A stretch of 64,000 bases of DNA from UBA6183 sp943372215 (GTDB lineage: Bacteria > Bacteroidota > Bacteroidia > UKL13-3): contig CALRXU020000003.1 in assembly GCA_943372215.1 (NCBI GenBank), positions 124,001 through 188,000 on the forward strand, read 5' to 3'. Every line of letters starts with the position of its first letter. The first letter of the stretch is position 1. The translations under genes and the position numbers were made by a program. The notes below the pieces were generated by a model. The model was not told the DNA's origin. It made no database searches and saw nothing but the letters and a program-made list of their open reading frames with translations. This document shows positions 9,769 through 17,174 of the stretch, piece by piece.

Positions 9769-10332
9769 ATGAAATCCCTGATTATCGGCTTAGGTAATAT
9801 TGGAAGCGAGTATGACAATACCCGACACAATATCGGTTTTAGTATTGCCGATGCATTGGTAAATAAACACCAAGGTAAATTTGTTACTGAACGTTATGCT
9901 GATTATGCAGCCCTTTCTGTTAAAGGAAAATCGTTGCATGTAATTAAACCAAACACCTACATGAACCTGAGCGGAAAAGCTGTGCGCTATTGGATGCAAG
10001 AGTTGAAATTAGAGGTATCGCAATTGTTTATTTTGGTTGATGATTTGGCCATTGATTTTGGCAAAATACGCATCCGTGCAAATGGCAGCGATGCCGGACA
10101 TAATGGACTAAAAAGTATTAACGAGTTGTTGCAAACCCAAAACTATCCACGCTTGCGTTTTGGTATTGGAAACAATTTTGCAAAAGGCAGGCAGGTAGAG
10201 TATGTGCTCGGAAAATGGAACAATGAGGAACAACTTGCATTACCGAAACTCATTACACATTCCGTAGAAGCGATTGAATCCTTCGCGCAAATAGGGCTGG
10301 AACGCACCATGAATTTTTATAATATCAAATAA
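9769..10332 (+). CDS. pth: Peptidyl-tRNA hydrolase
   Basis: Pth releases tRNA from peptidyl-tRNA dropped by ribosomes. The 187-residue protein carries the N-terminal signature GLGNIGSEYDNTRHNIGF (about 7-24, containing the catalytic His), the KPNTYMNLSG segment and AGHNGLKS, all diagnostic. It follows the rplY terminator, so it has its own promoter, and lies 3 bp upstream of the pterin dehydratase gene. Confidence 0.97.
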   Translation: MKSLIIGLGNIGSEYDNTRHNIGFSIADALVNKHQGKFVTERYADYAALSVKGKSLHVIKPNTYMNLSGKAVRYWMQELKLEVSQLFILVDDLAIDFGKIRIRANGSDAGHNGLKSINELLQTQNYPRLRFGIGNNFAKGRQVEYVLGKWNNEEQLALPKLITHSVEAIESFAQIGLERTMNFYNIK

Positions 10333-10335
10333 GCT

Positions 10336-10575
10336 ATGTATACCTGGACAGAACAACACCACAAATTGCAAAAAACCTTTAAGTTCAACTCCTTTATGGA
10401 AGCCATTAACTGGATGGCTAAAGCCGCAGTGGTTATTGACCAACTGGACCACCACCCCGAATGGACCAATGTTTACAACAAGGTGCATGTTACCTTAACC
10501 ACACATGATGCCGGAAATACGGTTACCGAAAAGGACCGCGAATTGGCCCGTTTATTGGATGAAATGGTAAGCTAA
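10336..10575 (+). CDS. 4a-hydroxytetrahydrobiopterin dehydratase
   Basis: A 79-residue member of the PCD/DCoH family, which dehydrates 4a-hydroxytetrahydropterin to regenerate the aromatic amino-acid hydroxylase cofactor. The active-site motif DHHPEW (about 38-43) and the later HVTLTTHDAGNTVT segment are typical. It is slightly shorter at the N-terminus than most homologues. It is likely co-transcribed with pth (3-bp gap); no phenylalanine hydroxylase gene is in the window. Confidence 0.93.
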   Translation: MYTWTEQHHKLQKTFKFNSFMEAINWMAKAAVVIDQLDHHPEWTNVYNKVHVTLTTHDAGNTVTEKDRELARLLDEMVS

Positions 10576-10761
10576 AAGGTATCTTTTTTCTTAGCCAAAT
10601 CACTTATTTATAAAAAAATCACGCCTATAAACAACGCGTTTACAATAATTTTACTTGACCTAAAACCCCAGTAAAATAAGGACACTTAGCACATGCTCTG
10701 AGTAGTGCAATAAAAAAATCCTTGCATTTTATTTTTAATTACCATTCATTCGTAGCAACAA

Positions 10762-10845
10762 ATGAATAACAACAGCACACTTCTACTTTCACACCGAATG
10801 CATGCCATGCATATGTGTATGTGTTGCTGTATGATGTGTAGCTAA
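10762..10845 (+). CDS. Cys/Met-rich leader peptide 1 (27 aa)
   Basis: The frame runs ATG 10762 to TAA 10845. Residues 16-26 read MHMCMCCCMMC, so five Cys and five Met codons fall within eleven codons; a sixth Met is residue 13. Both amino acids are rare in ordinary proteins, and the cluster sits next to the stop codon, as in classical attenuator peptides. It lies upstream of the O-acetylhomoserine sulfhydrylase operon, whose product pathway makes Met. A hairpin TCAGGTT/AACCTGA follows at 10871-10894. Family knowledge: amino-acid-rich leader peptides report charged-tRNA levels through ribosome stalling. The exact mechanism here is inferred. Confidence 0.75.
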   Translation: MNNNSTLLLSHRMHAMHMCMCCCMMCS

Positions 10846-10870
10846 CACTTACCCGTTACACTTGTGGCAC

Positions 10871-10894
10871 TCAGGTTCGCCCTTAATAACCTGA
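10871..10894 (+). promoter_or_regulatory. Hairpin downstream of leader peptide 1
   Basis: TCAGGTT (10871-10877) pairs with AACCTGA (10888-10894) across a 10-nt loop. No T run follows directly, so it is not a standard intrinsic terminator. It may be an attenuation intermediate or a transcript-processing element. Confidence 0.45.
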
Positions 10895-10932
10895 ACAATC
10901 AATTTATCATTATCAAATAAAAAACAGCAGTC

Positions 10933-11082
10933 GTGAAAACCGTTTTCACACACTTCTACTCCCCTCTTCACAACGTTGCCCTAGACAATGCTTGCGGATG
11001 CTGCTGTATGCACATGATGTGCATGTGTTGCTCAACTGAGCGACATGAATACCATTGGGGTAAGCTTATGCAGGAAGCATAA
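10933..11082 (+). CDS. Cys/Met-rich leader peptide 2 (49 aa, GTG start)
   Basis: The frame runs from GTG 10933 to TAA 11082; a stop codon (10918-10920) lies just upstream in frame and no ATG precedes the Cys run. Residues 21-33 read CGCCCMHMMCMCC: seven Cys and four Met in thirteen codons. Unlike leader 1, it continues 16 residues past the run (to EA), so translation passes through the hairpin at 11057-11088. Both short ORFs share an ordinary N-terminal part containing a Ser-rich or His segment, then the Cys/Met run. The tandem duplication upstream of one operon is unusual. Confidence 0.7.
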   Translation: MKTVFTHFYSPLHNVALDNACGCCCMHMMCMCCSTERHEYHWGKLMQEA

Positions 11083-11088
11083 CTCCCC
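11057..11088 (+). promoter_or_regulatory. Hairpin spanning the end of leader peptide 2
   Basis: TTATGC (11066-11071) pairs with GCATAA (11077-11082) around an AGGAA loop, extended by GGGG (11057-11060) with CCCC (11085-11088) across an internal loop. The stop codon of leader 2 lies in the 3' arm, so a ribosome finishing leader 2 would unfold it, while one stalled at the Cys/Met run would leave it folded. A T-rich tract follows at 11104-11117. Confidence 0.5.
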
Positions 11089-11139
11089 GCCAAACAATAT
11101 CCATTTTTAATTTTTTTCAAGCTATACCAAAGCTTAAAA

Positions 11140-11166
11140 GCGCAATCATGCGCATGGTAATTTTTT
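11140..11166 (+). terminator. Possible weak terminator just upstream of metY
   Basis: GCGCA (11140-11144) pairs with TGCGC (11149-11153) around ATCA; six T residues occur at 11161-11166, seven bases after the stem. Its ATGGTA (11154-11159) is complementary to TACCAT (11050-11055) inside leader 2, which would allow alternative folding, but only over 6 bp. Weak evidence taken alone. Confidence 0.3.
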
Positions 11167-11180
11167 AATGAATAAACAAC

Positions 11181-12503
11181 ATGAGCAATTATAAATTTGA
11201 AACATTACAATTACATGCCGGACAAGAAGTAGACGCCACCACAAAAAGCCGTGCAGTACCAATTTATCAAACTTCTTCTTTCGTTTTCGACAACACTGCA
11301 CAAGCCGCCAATTTATTTGGCTTACGCGAGTTTGGCAATATTTATACCCGATTAATGAACCCCACAACTGATGTGTTTGAAAAACGCATTGCCGCATTGG
11401 AAGGTGGCGTAGCGGCATTGGCTGTAAGCTCAGGGCAAGCAGCTCAGTTTATTGCTTTAAACAACATCTTGCAAGCAGGAGATAATTTTATCAGCACCTC
11501 ATTTTTGTATGGTGGAACTTACAACCAATTTAAAGTTGCATTTAAACGCCTAGGTATTGAAACACGCTTTGCCAATGGTGATGATCCAAGCAGTTTTGAA
11601 AAACTGATTGATAAAAATACCAAGGCCTTTTATTTAGAAACCATCGGTAATCCTGGCCTTAACATTCCCGATTTTGAACGAATTATTCAACTGGCCAAAC
11701 AGTATGATATACCAGTGGTGGTTGATAATACTTTTGGTGCTGCTGGTTATTTATTTCAACCCATTAAATGGGGTGCCAATGTGGTGGTGGCTTCTGCTAC
11801 CAAATGGATAGGCGGACACGGTACCAGTTTGGGTGGAATAATTGTTGATGGAGGAAACTACAATTGGGGCAATGGCAAGTTTACCCAATTCACTGAACCC
11901 AGCGAAGGTTATCATGGCTTAAAGTTTTGGGATGTTTTTGGCGAGGGTAACCCGCTTGGTTTGCCAAATATTGCTTTTGCTATTCGGGCAAGGGTAGAGG
12001 GTTTGCGCGACTTTGGCCCTGCCCTTTCTCCTTTTAATTCTTTCTTGTTATTACAGGGTGTTGAAACCTTATCACTGCGTGTTGAACGTACCGCACAAAA
12101 TGCACTTGCATTGGCACGTTGGTTTGAAAAACAAGATGCCATTGCAGGAGTAAACTACCCTGGCTTGGAAAGCAGCAGCTATTACCCATTGGCTACAAAA
12201 TACCTTACCAATGGTTTTGGTGGTGTATTAAACATTGAAGTAAAAGGCGGTGCAGATGCAGCAAAAGCAGTGATTGATGAGCTAAAACTTGCCAGTTTAT
12301 TAGCCAATGTAGGAGATGCCAAAACATTGGTTATCCACCCTGCCAGCACCACGCACGAGCAACTGAATGAGGCAGAACAGCGTGCCGCAGGAGTAACTCC
12401 AGGTTTAATTCGCATATCAACAGGCATTGAACACCTGGACGATATTATTGCCGATTTTGAACAAGCCTTACAAAAGGTTACTGCAAATTCTGTTACTGCA
12501 TAA
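11181..12503 (+). CDS. metY: O-acetylhomoserine sulfhydrylase (aminocarboxypropyltransferase)
   Basis: A 440-residue PLP enzyme of the Cys/Met metabolism family that makes homocysteine from O-acetylhomoserine and sulfide. The N-terminal segment FETLQLHAGQ, the ALEGG and SSGQAAQ motifs, VDNTFG (181-186) and the PLP lysine in SATKWIGGHG (Lys208) are all present. The long insert after the PLP site is typical of MetY rather than MetB/MetZ. It heads a tight operon with metX (14 bp) and hom (4 bp), and follows two Cys/Met-rich leader ORFs that probably control it. Confidence 0.95.
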   Translation: MSNYKFETLQLHAGQEVDATTKSRAVPIYQTSSFVFDNTAQAANLFGLREFGNIYTRLMNPTTDVFEKRIAALEGGVAALAVSSGQAAQFIALNNILQAGDNFISTSFLYGGTYNQFKVAFKRLGIETRFANGDDPSSFEKLIDKNTKAFYLETIGNPGLNIPDFERIIQLAKQYDIPVVVDNTFGAAGYLFQPIKWGANVVVASATKWIGGHGTSLGGIIVDGGNYNWGNGKFTQFTEPSEGYHGLKFWDVFGEGNPLGLPNIAFAIRARVEGLRDFGPALSPFNSFLLLQGVETLSLRVERTAQNALALARWFEKQDAIAGVNYPGLESSSYYPLATKYLTNGFGGVLNIEVKGGADAAKAVIDELKLASLLANVGDAKTLVIHPASTTHEQLNEAEQRAAGVTPGLIRISTGIEHLDDIIADFEQALQKVTANSVTA

Positions 12504-12517
12504 CTCACCTATAACTA

Positions 12518-13582
12518 ATGACACTTCTTACATATACCCATACCCAACCCTTTTTGTTGGAGTCAAAAGAGGTATTACCTGGTTTTGAGCTGGGCTACCA
12601 AACTTTTGGCCGCCTTAATGCAGATAAAAGCAATGTAATTTGGGTATTTCATGCGTTAACTGGAAACACCAATGTGGCCGACTGGTGGGCAGGTATTTTT
12701 GGTGCGGGCAAGGCGTTGGATCCTGAGTATTATTTTATGGTTTGTGTAAACATGCCTGGCTCTTGTTATGGTAGTATTGGCCCATTAAGTACCAATCCTG
12801 AAAGTGGAAAACCCTATTATCACAGTTTTCCATTGATTACACCTCGTGATATGGCAGGCATGTACCAACTCTTGTGCAACAAGTTAGGCATACAAAAAAT
12901 TGTGTTGGGTATAGGCGGTTCAATGGGTGGCATGCAATTGTTAGAATGGAGCATTTTAAAACCTGGCTTGTTTACCAACCAGGTTTTAATTGCCACCAAT
13001 GCTCAACACTCCCCATGGGGAATTGCTTTTAACGCAGCACAACGCATGGCCATAGAGGCTGACCAAACCTGGGCCAATAAACAAGAAGATGCAGGAATTA
13101 AAGGCATGCAAGCTGCACGCGCAATTGCCATGCTTTCGTACAGGAACTACCATCCGTTTTTACAAAGCCAACATGAAAGTAACCCCAATAAAATTGATGG
13201 TTTTAAGGCGGAAAGCTATCAATATTATCAGGGTGAAAAGTTAAGCCTTCGTTTTAATGCCTTTAGTTATTACGCACTAAGCAAAAGTATGGATGCGCAC
13301 CATGTGGGCAGAAACCGCAAATCACTGGAACAGGCCTTGTCTTCTATCCGAGCCAATTCATTGGTTATTGGTATTGAAAGTGATGTGCTATTTCCCATGG
13401 AAGAACAATTGCTGCTTTCCAGATTGATTCCTAATGCCTCCTTTAAACTTATTGATTCTCCTTACGGGCATGATGGCTTTTTAATAGAATTTGAACAACT
13501 AAACCAACTTGTTGAAGAGTTTATGTATGCAACAGGACGCAATAAAAACCCATTGACAAAGCAACACACTTTAACTACCTAA
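12518..13582 (+). CDS. metX: Homoserine O-acetyltransferase
   Basis: A 354-residue alpha/beta-hydrolase-fold enzyme that acetylates homoserine with acetyl-CoA, giving the MetY substrate. Motifs include WVFHALTGN (42-50), NMPGSCYGS (78-86), the nucleophile elbow GGSMGGMQ (Ser135) and the C-terminal ESDVLFP and YGHDGFL segments that carry the catalytic Asp and His. In some bacteria this family acts as a succinyltransferase, but the neighbouring metY and the overall sequence support acetyl. Second gene of the operon. Confidence 0.95.
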   Translation: MTLLTYTHTQPFLLESKEVLPGFELGYQTFGRLNADKSNVIWVFHALTGNTNVADWWAGIFGAGKALDPEYYFMVCVNMPGSCYGSIGPLSTNPESGKPYYHSFPLITPRDMAGMYQLLCNKLGIQKIVLGIGGSMGGMQLLEWSILKPGLFTNQVLIATNAQHSPWGIAFNAAQRMAIEADQTWANKQEDAGIKGMQAARAIAMLSYRNYHPFLQSQHESNPNKIDGFKAESYQYYQGEKLSLRFNAFSYYALSKSMDAHHVGRNRKSLEQALSSIRANSLVIGIESDVLFPMEEQLLLSRLIPNASFKLIDSPYGHDGFLIEFEQLNQLVEEFMYATGRNKNPLTKQHTLTT

Positions 13583-13586
13583 ATTT

Positions 13587-14834
13587 ATGACCAAACAATT
13601 AACTATTGGATTATTCGGATATGGTTGCGTGGGCAGTGGCTTATATGAGGTGCTGCAACGCACACCCGATTTTAATGCAGAAATCCGAAAGATTTGTGTA
13701 AAGAATAAAAACAAAGAACGCAACCTTCCAAGTGCCTATTTTACCTATAATAAAAATGATTTGTTGGATGATGAAACCATCAATGTAATTGTAGAGTTGA
13801 TTGATGATGCCGAGGAAGCTTTTAACATTGTAAGCGCAGCACTTAAAAAAGGCAAAGCAGTGGTAACTGCTAACAAAAAAATGCTGGCTCAACATTTTGA
13901 GGAGTTGTATCAATTGCAACAAACTTATCAAGTTCCCCTACTGTATGAAGCCTCTGTTGGTGGTTCTATACCAATTATCAGAAGTTTAGAAGAGTATTAT
14001 GACAATGATACGTTAAGCAATATTGAAGGGGTATTGAACGGCACCACCAATTATATTCTTACAAAAACCTTTCAAGAAAACAAATCGTATGAGGAGGTTT
14101 TGTTGGAAGCACAACAACTTGGGTTTGCAGAAAGCGACCCCACATTAGATGTTCAAGCCTTCGACCCCAAATTTAAATTGGCCATTTTGCTTGCACACTC
14201 TTTTGGGATTGTTACCCATCCTGATACTATTTTAAATTATGGCATCCAACATTTGGGTGTTTATGATACCCAATTTGCGCGCGAAAAGGGTTATGCCATT
14301 AAATTAATTGCGCAGGCTACTAAAGTAAACAACACCATTAAGGCATATGTTTTACCACGTTTTATAAAACAGGATAACGCCTTTTACCATGTAAACAATG
14401 AGTTTAATGCAGTGCAAGTTACGGCCGCTTTTAGCGATACCCAATTGCTAAAAGGGAAAGGCGCAGGAAGTTTTCCTACTGCTGCGGCTGTGCTGTCAGA
14501 CTTATCAGCCTTGCGGTATAATTATAGCTATGGCTATAAAAAAATTAAACAAGATGAGGGGCTGGTATTAAACCAGGAAGCATTGATTAGGATCTATCTT
14601 CGTTACCATGATGAGGCTATTTTTGACTTACTCGATTTTGAATCTATTGAAGAAGAACTGGTGAACAAAGCCTACAAATACATTATTGGCACCATAAGCA
14701 TACAACAATTGCTGGAGGCCAATTTAAATGAAATAAAAGATGTGTTTGTTGCTGAAATAGGAGTACCCGCAAAGGATACTGTTGGCAAAAAACAATTGCT
14801 GGGCAAACAGGATCTGTTTGAAAGTATCCACTAG
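13587..14834 (+). CDS. hom: Homoserine dehydrogenase
   Basis: It reduces aspartate semialdehyde to homoserine, the branch point to Met and Thr. The 415-residue protein has the nucleotide-binding start GLFGYGCVGSGLYE (about 8-21), TANKKMLAQ, EASVGGSIP and NGTTNYIL, all diagnostic. The C-terminal region (after about residue 320) is a short ACT-like regulatory extension. It is monofunctional, with no aspartokinase fused. Third gene of the metY-metX-hom operon. Its TAG stop lies within CTAG, which also provides the stop codon of the convergent bioY gene. Confidence 0.94.
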   Translation: MTKQLTIGLFGYGCVGSGLYEVLQRTPDFNAEIRKICVKNKNKERNLPSAYFTYNKNDLLDDETINVIVELIDDAEEAFNIVSAALKKGKAVVTANKKMLAQHFEELYQLQQTYQVPLLYEASVGGSIPIIRSLEEYYDNDTLSNIEGVLNGTTNYILTKTFQENKSYEEVLLEAQQLGFAESDPTLDVQAFDPKFKLAILLAHSFGIVTHPDTILNYGIQHLGVYDTQFAREKGYAIKLIAQATKVNNTIKAYVLPRFIKQDNAFYHVNNEFNAVQVTAAFSDTQLLKGKGAGSFPTAAAVLSDLSALRYNYSYGYKKIKQDEGLVLNQEALIRIYLRYHDEAIFDLLDFESIEEELVNKAYKYIIGTISIQQLLEANLNEIKDVFVAEIGVPAKDTVGKKQLLGKQDLFESIH

Positions 14835-15379
14835 TTTATTCCCTGGGCATGAACTTGCCTGGGGAATATATTCATTATTGCATACACCACTAATGCCCCA
14901 ACTGTTGATTTTACCAATGCCCCAACCAACAGCTTTGTGCACAAGGTTTGTTGCTGGTTTAAATGCGCTTGGGTAATGTACAATTGCACACTTAATCCAA
15001 TGATTACAATAAAAACATGCGCTAAAAAGAACAGCATAAACAAAAAGAAATAAGATAACTTGGTATGTTTTTGCACCCAGTATCCTATTGCCATAACCGC
15101 AGGAATAATGGCCGCCAAATAGCCGATTGAAGGGCCACTAAAGCCAGATGTATAGGCTGCAAAAACGGGCATGCCTACACTACCTAAAAACAAATAAATA
15201 ACTACATTTAACAAACCCTGTTTCCAGCCAAAAAGTGCGGCAGGCAGCAATACAAAAAAGGTTTGTAGGGTAAATGAAATCTCCTGAGAAAGTGGAATAG
15301 CCAAAGGACCTAAGCCACAAAGCAACAACAACGAAATAACCAGTTGAAACCCCTGATATTTAAACAACCCATTATGCAC
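14831..15379 (-). CDS. bioY: Biotin transporter BioY
   Basis: A 182-residue hydrophobic protein with about six membrane segments. Typical BioY features are visible: PLSQEISFTLQTFFVLL (about 29-45), a VVIYLFLGSVGMPVF segment and GPSIGYLAA. BioY is the substrate-binding S component of ECF biotin transporters and can also act alone. No EcfA/EcfT genes are adjacent. It is the last gene of the minus-strand polysaccharide operon, one base after the phosphatase stop, so it may simply be co-transcribed. Its stop overlaps that of hom on the other strand by four bases. Confidence 0.88.
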   Translation of the reverse strand: MHNGLFKYQGFQLVISLLLLCGLGPLAIPLSQEISFTLQTFFVLLPAALFGWKQGLLNVVIYLFLGSVGMPVFAAYTSGFSGPSIGYLAAIIPAVMAIGYWVQKHTKLSYFFLFMLFFLAHVFIVIIGLSVQLYITQAHLNQQQTLCTKLLVGALVKSTVGALVVYAIMNIFPRQVHAQGIN

Positions 15380-15380
15380 G

Positions 15381-16136
15381 TTACAACTCGTTATTCAGCA
15401 ATGGCAAATCGCAGATTAATTGGTAATTTTTACTATTAATGGAGTCGTTAAATGCATGAAGATGGCGAACACCATGGCAATCACTGCCAACCATACTCAC
15501 CATTTTTTGTTGAATGAGAAACTCCGCGGTTTTTTGGATTTGGGGAGAGTAGTATCCAATTAAAGAAAATAAATTGATTTGAAACAAAATGCCTTGCTCA
15601 AACAACTCTTCATATTTACTTCGCTGATGCCCCATAAACGCATACCGTTCTGGGTGTGCTAACACTGGCTTATAATCGTTTATCCTTAATTCAAAAAGCG
15701 CACTCTTTAAATTGGGTGGCTCCTCAGTAAAAGGCAACTCTACTAACACATGTCTGTTCCCAAACGTGAGCAAATTTCCCGCTTTAATTTTTTTCTCAAA
15801 CTGGTCATCAATCAAATACTCAGCCGCTGCAAACAACTCAATATTAATTTCCCTATTCTTCAGTTCAGCCCGCACTACCTCTAAAGCTGGTAAAATGTTT
15901 TCGGGACCATTTTTGTAAAAATCACCCATAATATGTGGGGTGGTGATTACCTTTTTATATCCTTTGTCAGCAAAATGTTTTAGCACGGCAATACTTTCTT
16001 CCAAACTTTGTACACCATCATCAATACTTGGAATAAGATGGCTGTGAAGCTCCGTGGTAATGGGATTAATAAAACCGACATCAGCAACTTTGGGTTTAGA
16101 AGCAAATAACCTTTGAATAATGTTCATACGTAACAA
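15381..16136 (-). CDS. Tyrosine-protein phosphatase, YwqE/CpsB family (PHP domain)
   Basis: A 251-residue metal-dependent phosphatase of the PHP superfamily, related to CpsB and YwqE, which dephosphorylate the bacterial tyrosine kinases controlling capsule polymerisation. The metal-binding motifs ELHSHLIPSIDDG (about 30-42), TTPHIMGDFY, LAHPERY and GSDCHGVRH are all present. It sits with sugar-nucleotide genes, which fits a role in polysaccharide export control. The cognate Wzc-like kinase is not in this window. Confidence 0.9.
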   Translation of the reverse strand: MLRMNIIQRLFASKPKVADVGFINPITTELHSHLIPSIDDGVQSLEESIAVLKHFADKGYKKVITTPHIMGDFYKNGPENILPALEVVRAELKNREINIELFAAAEYLIDDQFEKKIKAGNLLTFGNRHVLVELPFTEEPPNLKSALFELRINDYKPVLAHPERYAFMGHQRSKYEELFEQGILFQINLFSLIGYYSPQIQKTAEFLIQQKMVSMVGSDCHGVRHLHAFNDSINSKNYQLICDLPLLNNEL

Positions 16137-16147
16137 TGTAAATCAAA

Positions 16148-16185
16148 CGCCATAAAAGCGCATCTGAGTAGTCGCTTTTATGGCG
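16148..16185. repeat. Perfect 13-bp inverted repeat between ywqE-like and isomerase genes
   Basis: CGCCATAAAAGCG (16148-16160) and CGCTTTTATGGCG (16173-16185) flank a 12-nt loop. On the transcribed minus strand no strong T run follows, so this may be a processing hairpin or partial terminator within the operon rather than a simple terminator. Confidence 0.7.
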
Positions 16186-16195
16186 CAAGATTAGT

Positions 16196-17173
16196 TTAGG
16201 CTGGGTCTAAAAACTCCTTTAATGATTTGATGTTTGGAACATTTAAAGAGTCAACCCTTCTTTCATCAGCCACAAACAGGGTTAACCAATCTAAACGGTA
16301 AATCAATTGGTAAATGTTTAACCAATTGTATTGCTCTAAATCAATGGAAACAATTTTATGATTTTGTACTTCCAGCAATCCATTCATAAACTCAAATCGC
16401 GAAGTAACCCTGTCATTTTGATTAGCGTTCAGCAAAAAGAAAACACTATCCAACGTTCCGTAATAACTTTCAATCACGTTGTGGTTCATTTCAGGTATAA
16501 CGTGTACAAAACACTCATGTTTGGCATTTTCCTGCACTTGCTGTGCAAACCTTATGGCCAAAGGTTCACAAGGGCCATCTGCCAATACCACAAACTTGCT
16601 TTTTGCTTTTGATTTAATGTCTTCAAACAAGGCCATGGCCTCATCAAAATATTCCTGAAAATCAACGAAAGCATTGCTTACGTTTGTCATTTCTTCTTTC
16701 AGGTCTTTACCCAATAACTCGCCCATCATTAGCACCAAATAGGTTAATGAGAACCCTAGTGCCATGCGGGGTTGAAATCCTGACTCTATCTGTAAGCTAT
16801 ATTTTTGATTTGCGTTAGCCAACTCAGCCAATTTACCACCAGTGGTTGAAGTTAAAATGGTGCATTTGCGCTCTAGCGCTTCGTGAAAAACGCTGATGGT
16901 TTCTTCGGTGTTACCGCTATAAGAGCAGGCAATTACCAAGGTTTTTTCGTTGGCAAAAGCCGGCAAATGATAATCTGCCACACAAGTAACCGGAACAGGC
17001 ATTTCATTGGCAAAATATGCCTTTACAATTTGCCCTCCAATGCCACTACCACCTAAACCAGCTATTACAATAGCATTGTAGTCCGTTGCTTTTAATCCGT
17101 GCGATTTGTAATTTTTAACAGAATAGCCAATTTGGTAGCTAAACTTTTTCAATGCTTCGTGCTGTTCGTTCAT
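16196..17173 (-). CDS. Bifunctional phosphoglucose/phosphomannose isomerase (SIS domain)
   Basis: A 325-residue SIS-domain isomerase that interconverts fructose-6-phosphate with glucose-6-phosphate and mannose-6-phosphate. The SIS motif GLGGSGIGGQIV (about 39-50), the phosphate-binding CSYSGNTEET segment (about 80-89) and the C-terminal isomerase region (PEMNHN, about 225) match the archaeal/bacterial PGI/PMI family. It lies 1 bp after rfbA, feeding mannose and glucose phosphates to the sugar-nucleotide genes around it. Dual specificity is inferred from family membership. Confidence 0.85.
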   Translation of the reverse strand: MNEQHEALKKFSYQIGYSVKNYKSHGLKATDYNAIVIAGLGGSGIGGQIVKAYFANEMPVPVTCVADYHLPAFANEKTLVIACSYSGNTEETISVFHEALERKCTILTSTTGGKLAELANANQKYSLQIESGFQPRMALGFSLTYLVLMMGELLGKDLKEEMTNVSNAFVDFQEYFDEAMALFEDIKSKAKSKFVVLADGPCEPLAIRFAQQVQENAKHECFVHVIPEMNHNVIESYYGTLDSVFFLLNANQNDRVTSRFEFMNGLLEVQNHKIVSIDLEQYNWLNIYQLIYRLDWLTLFVADERRVDSLNVPNIKSLKEFLDPA

Positions 17174-17174
17174 A

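Larger units (their letters stand above)
10576..11180 (+). promoter_or_regulatory. Long leader region of the methionine operon
   Basis: These 605 bases between the pterin dehydratase gene and metY hold two short ORFs with runs of Cys and Met codons (10762-10845 and 10933-11082), annotated separately, plus several hairpins. No SAM riboswitch core was recognised by eye. A pairing ATTCATT (10744-10750) / AATGAAT (10761-10767) could sequester the start of the first short ORF. The layout suggests control of metY-metX-hom by ribosome behaviour on Cys/Met codons. Confidence 0.6.

Noticed and set aside
10576..11180. SAM riboswitch upstream of metY
   Set aside because: No recognisable SAM-I or SAM-II core was found by eye; the Cys/Met leader ORFs explain the region better.
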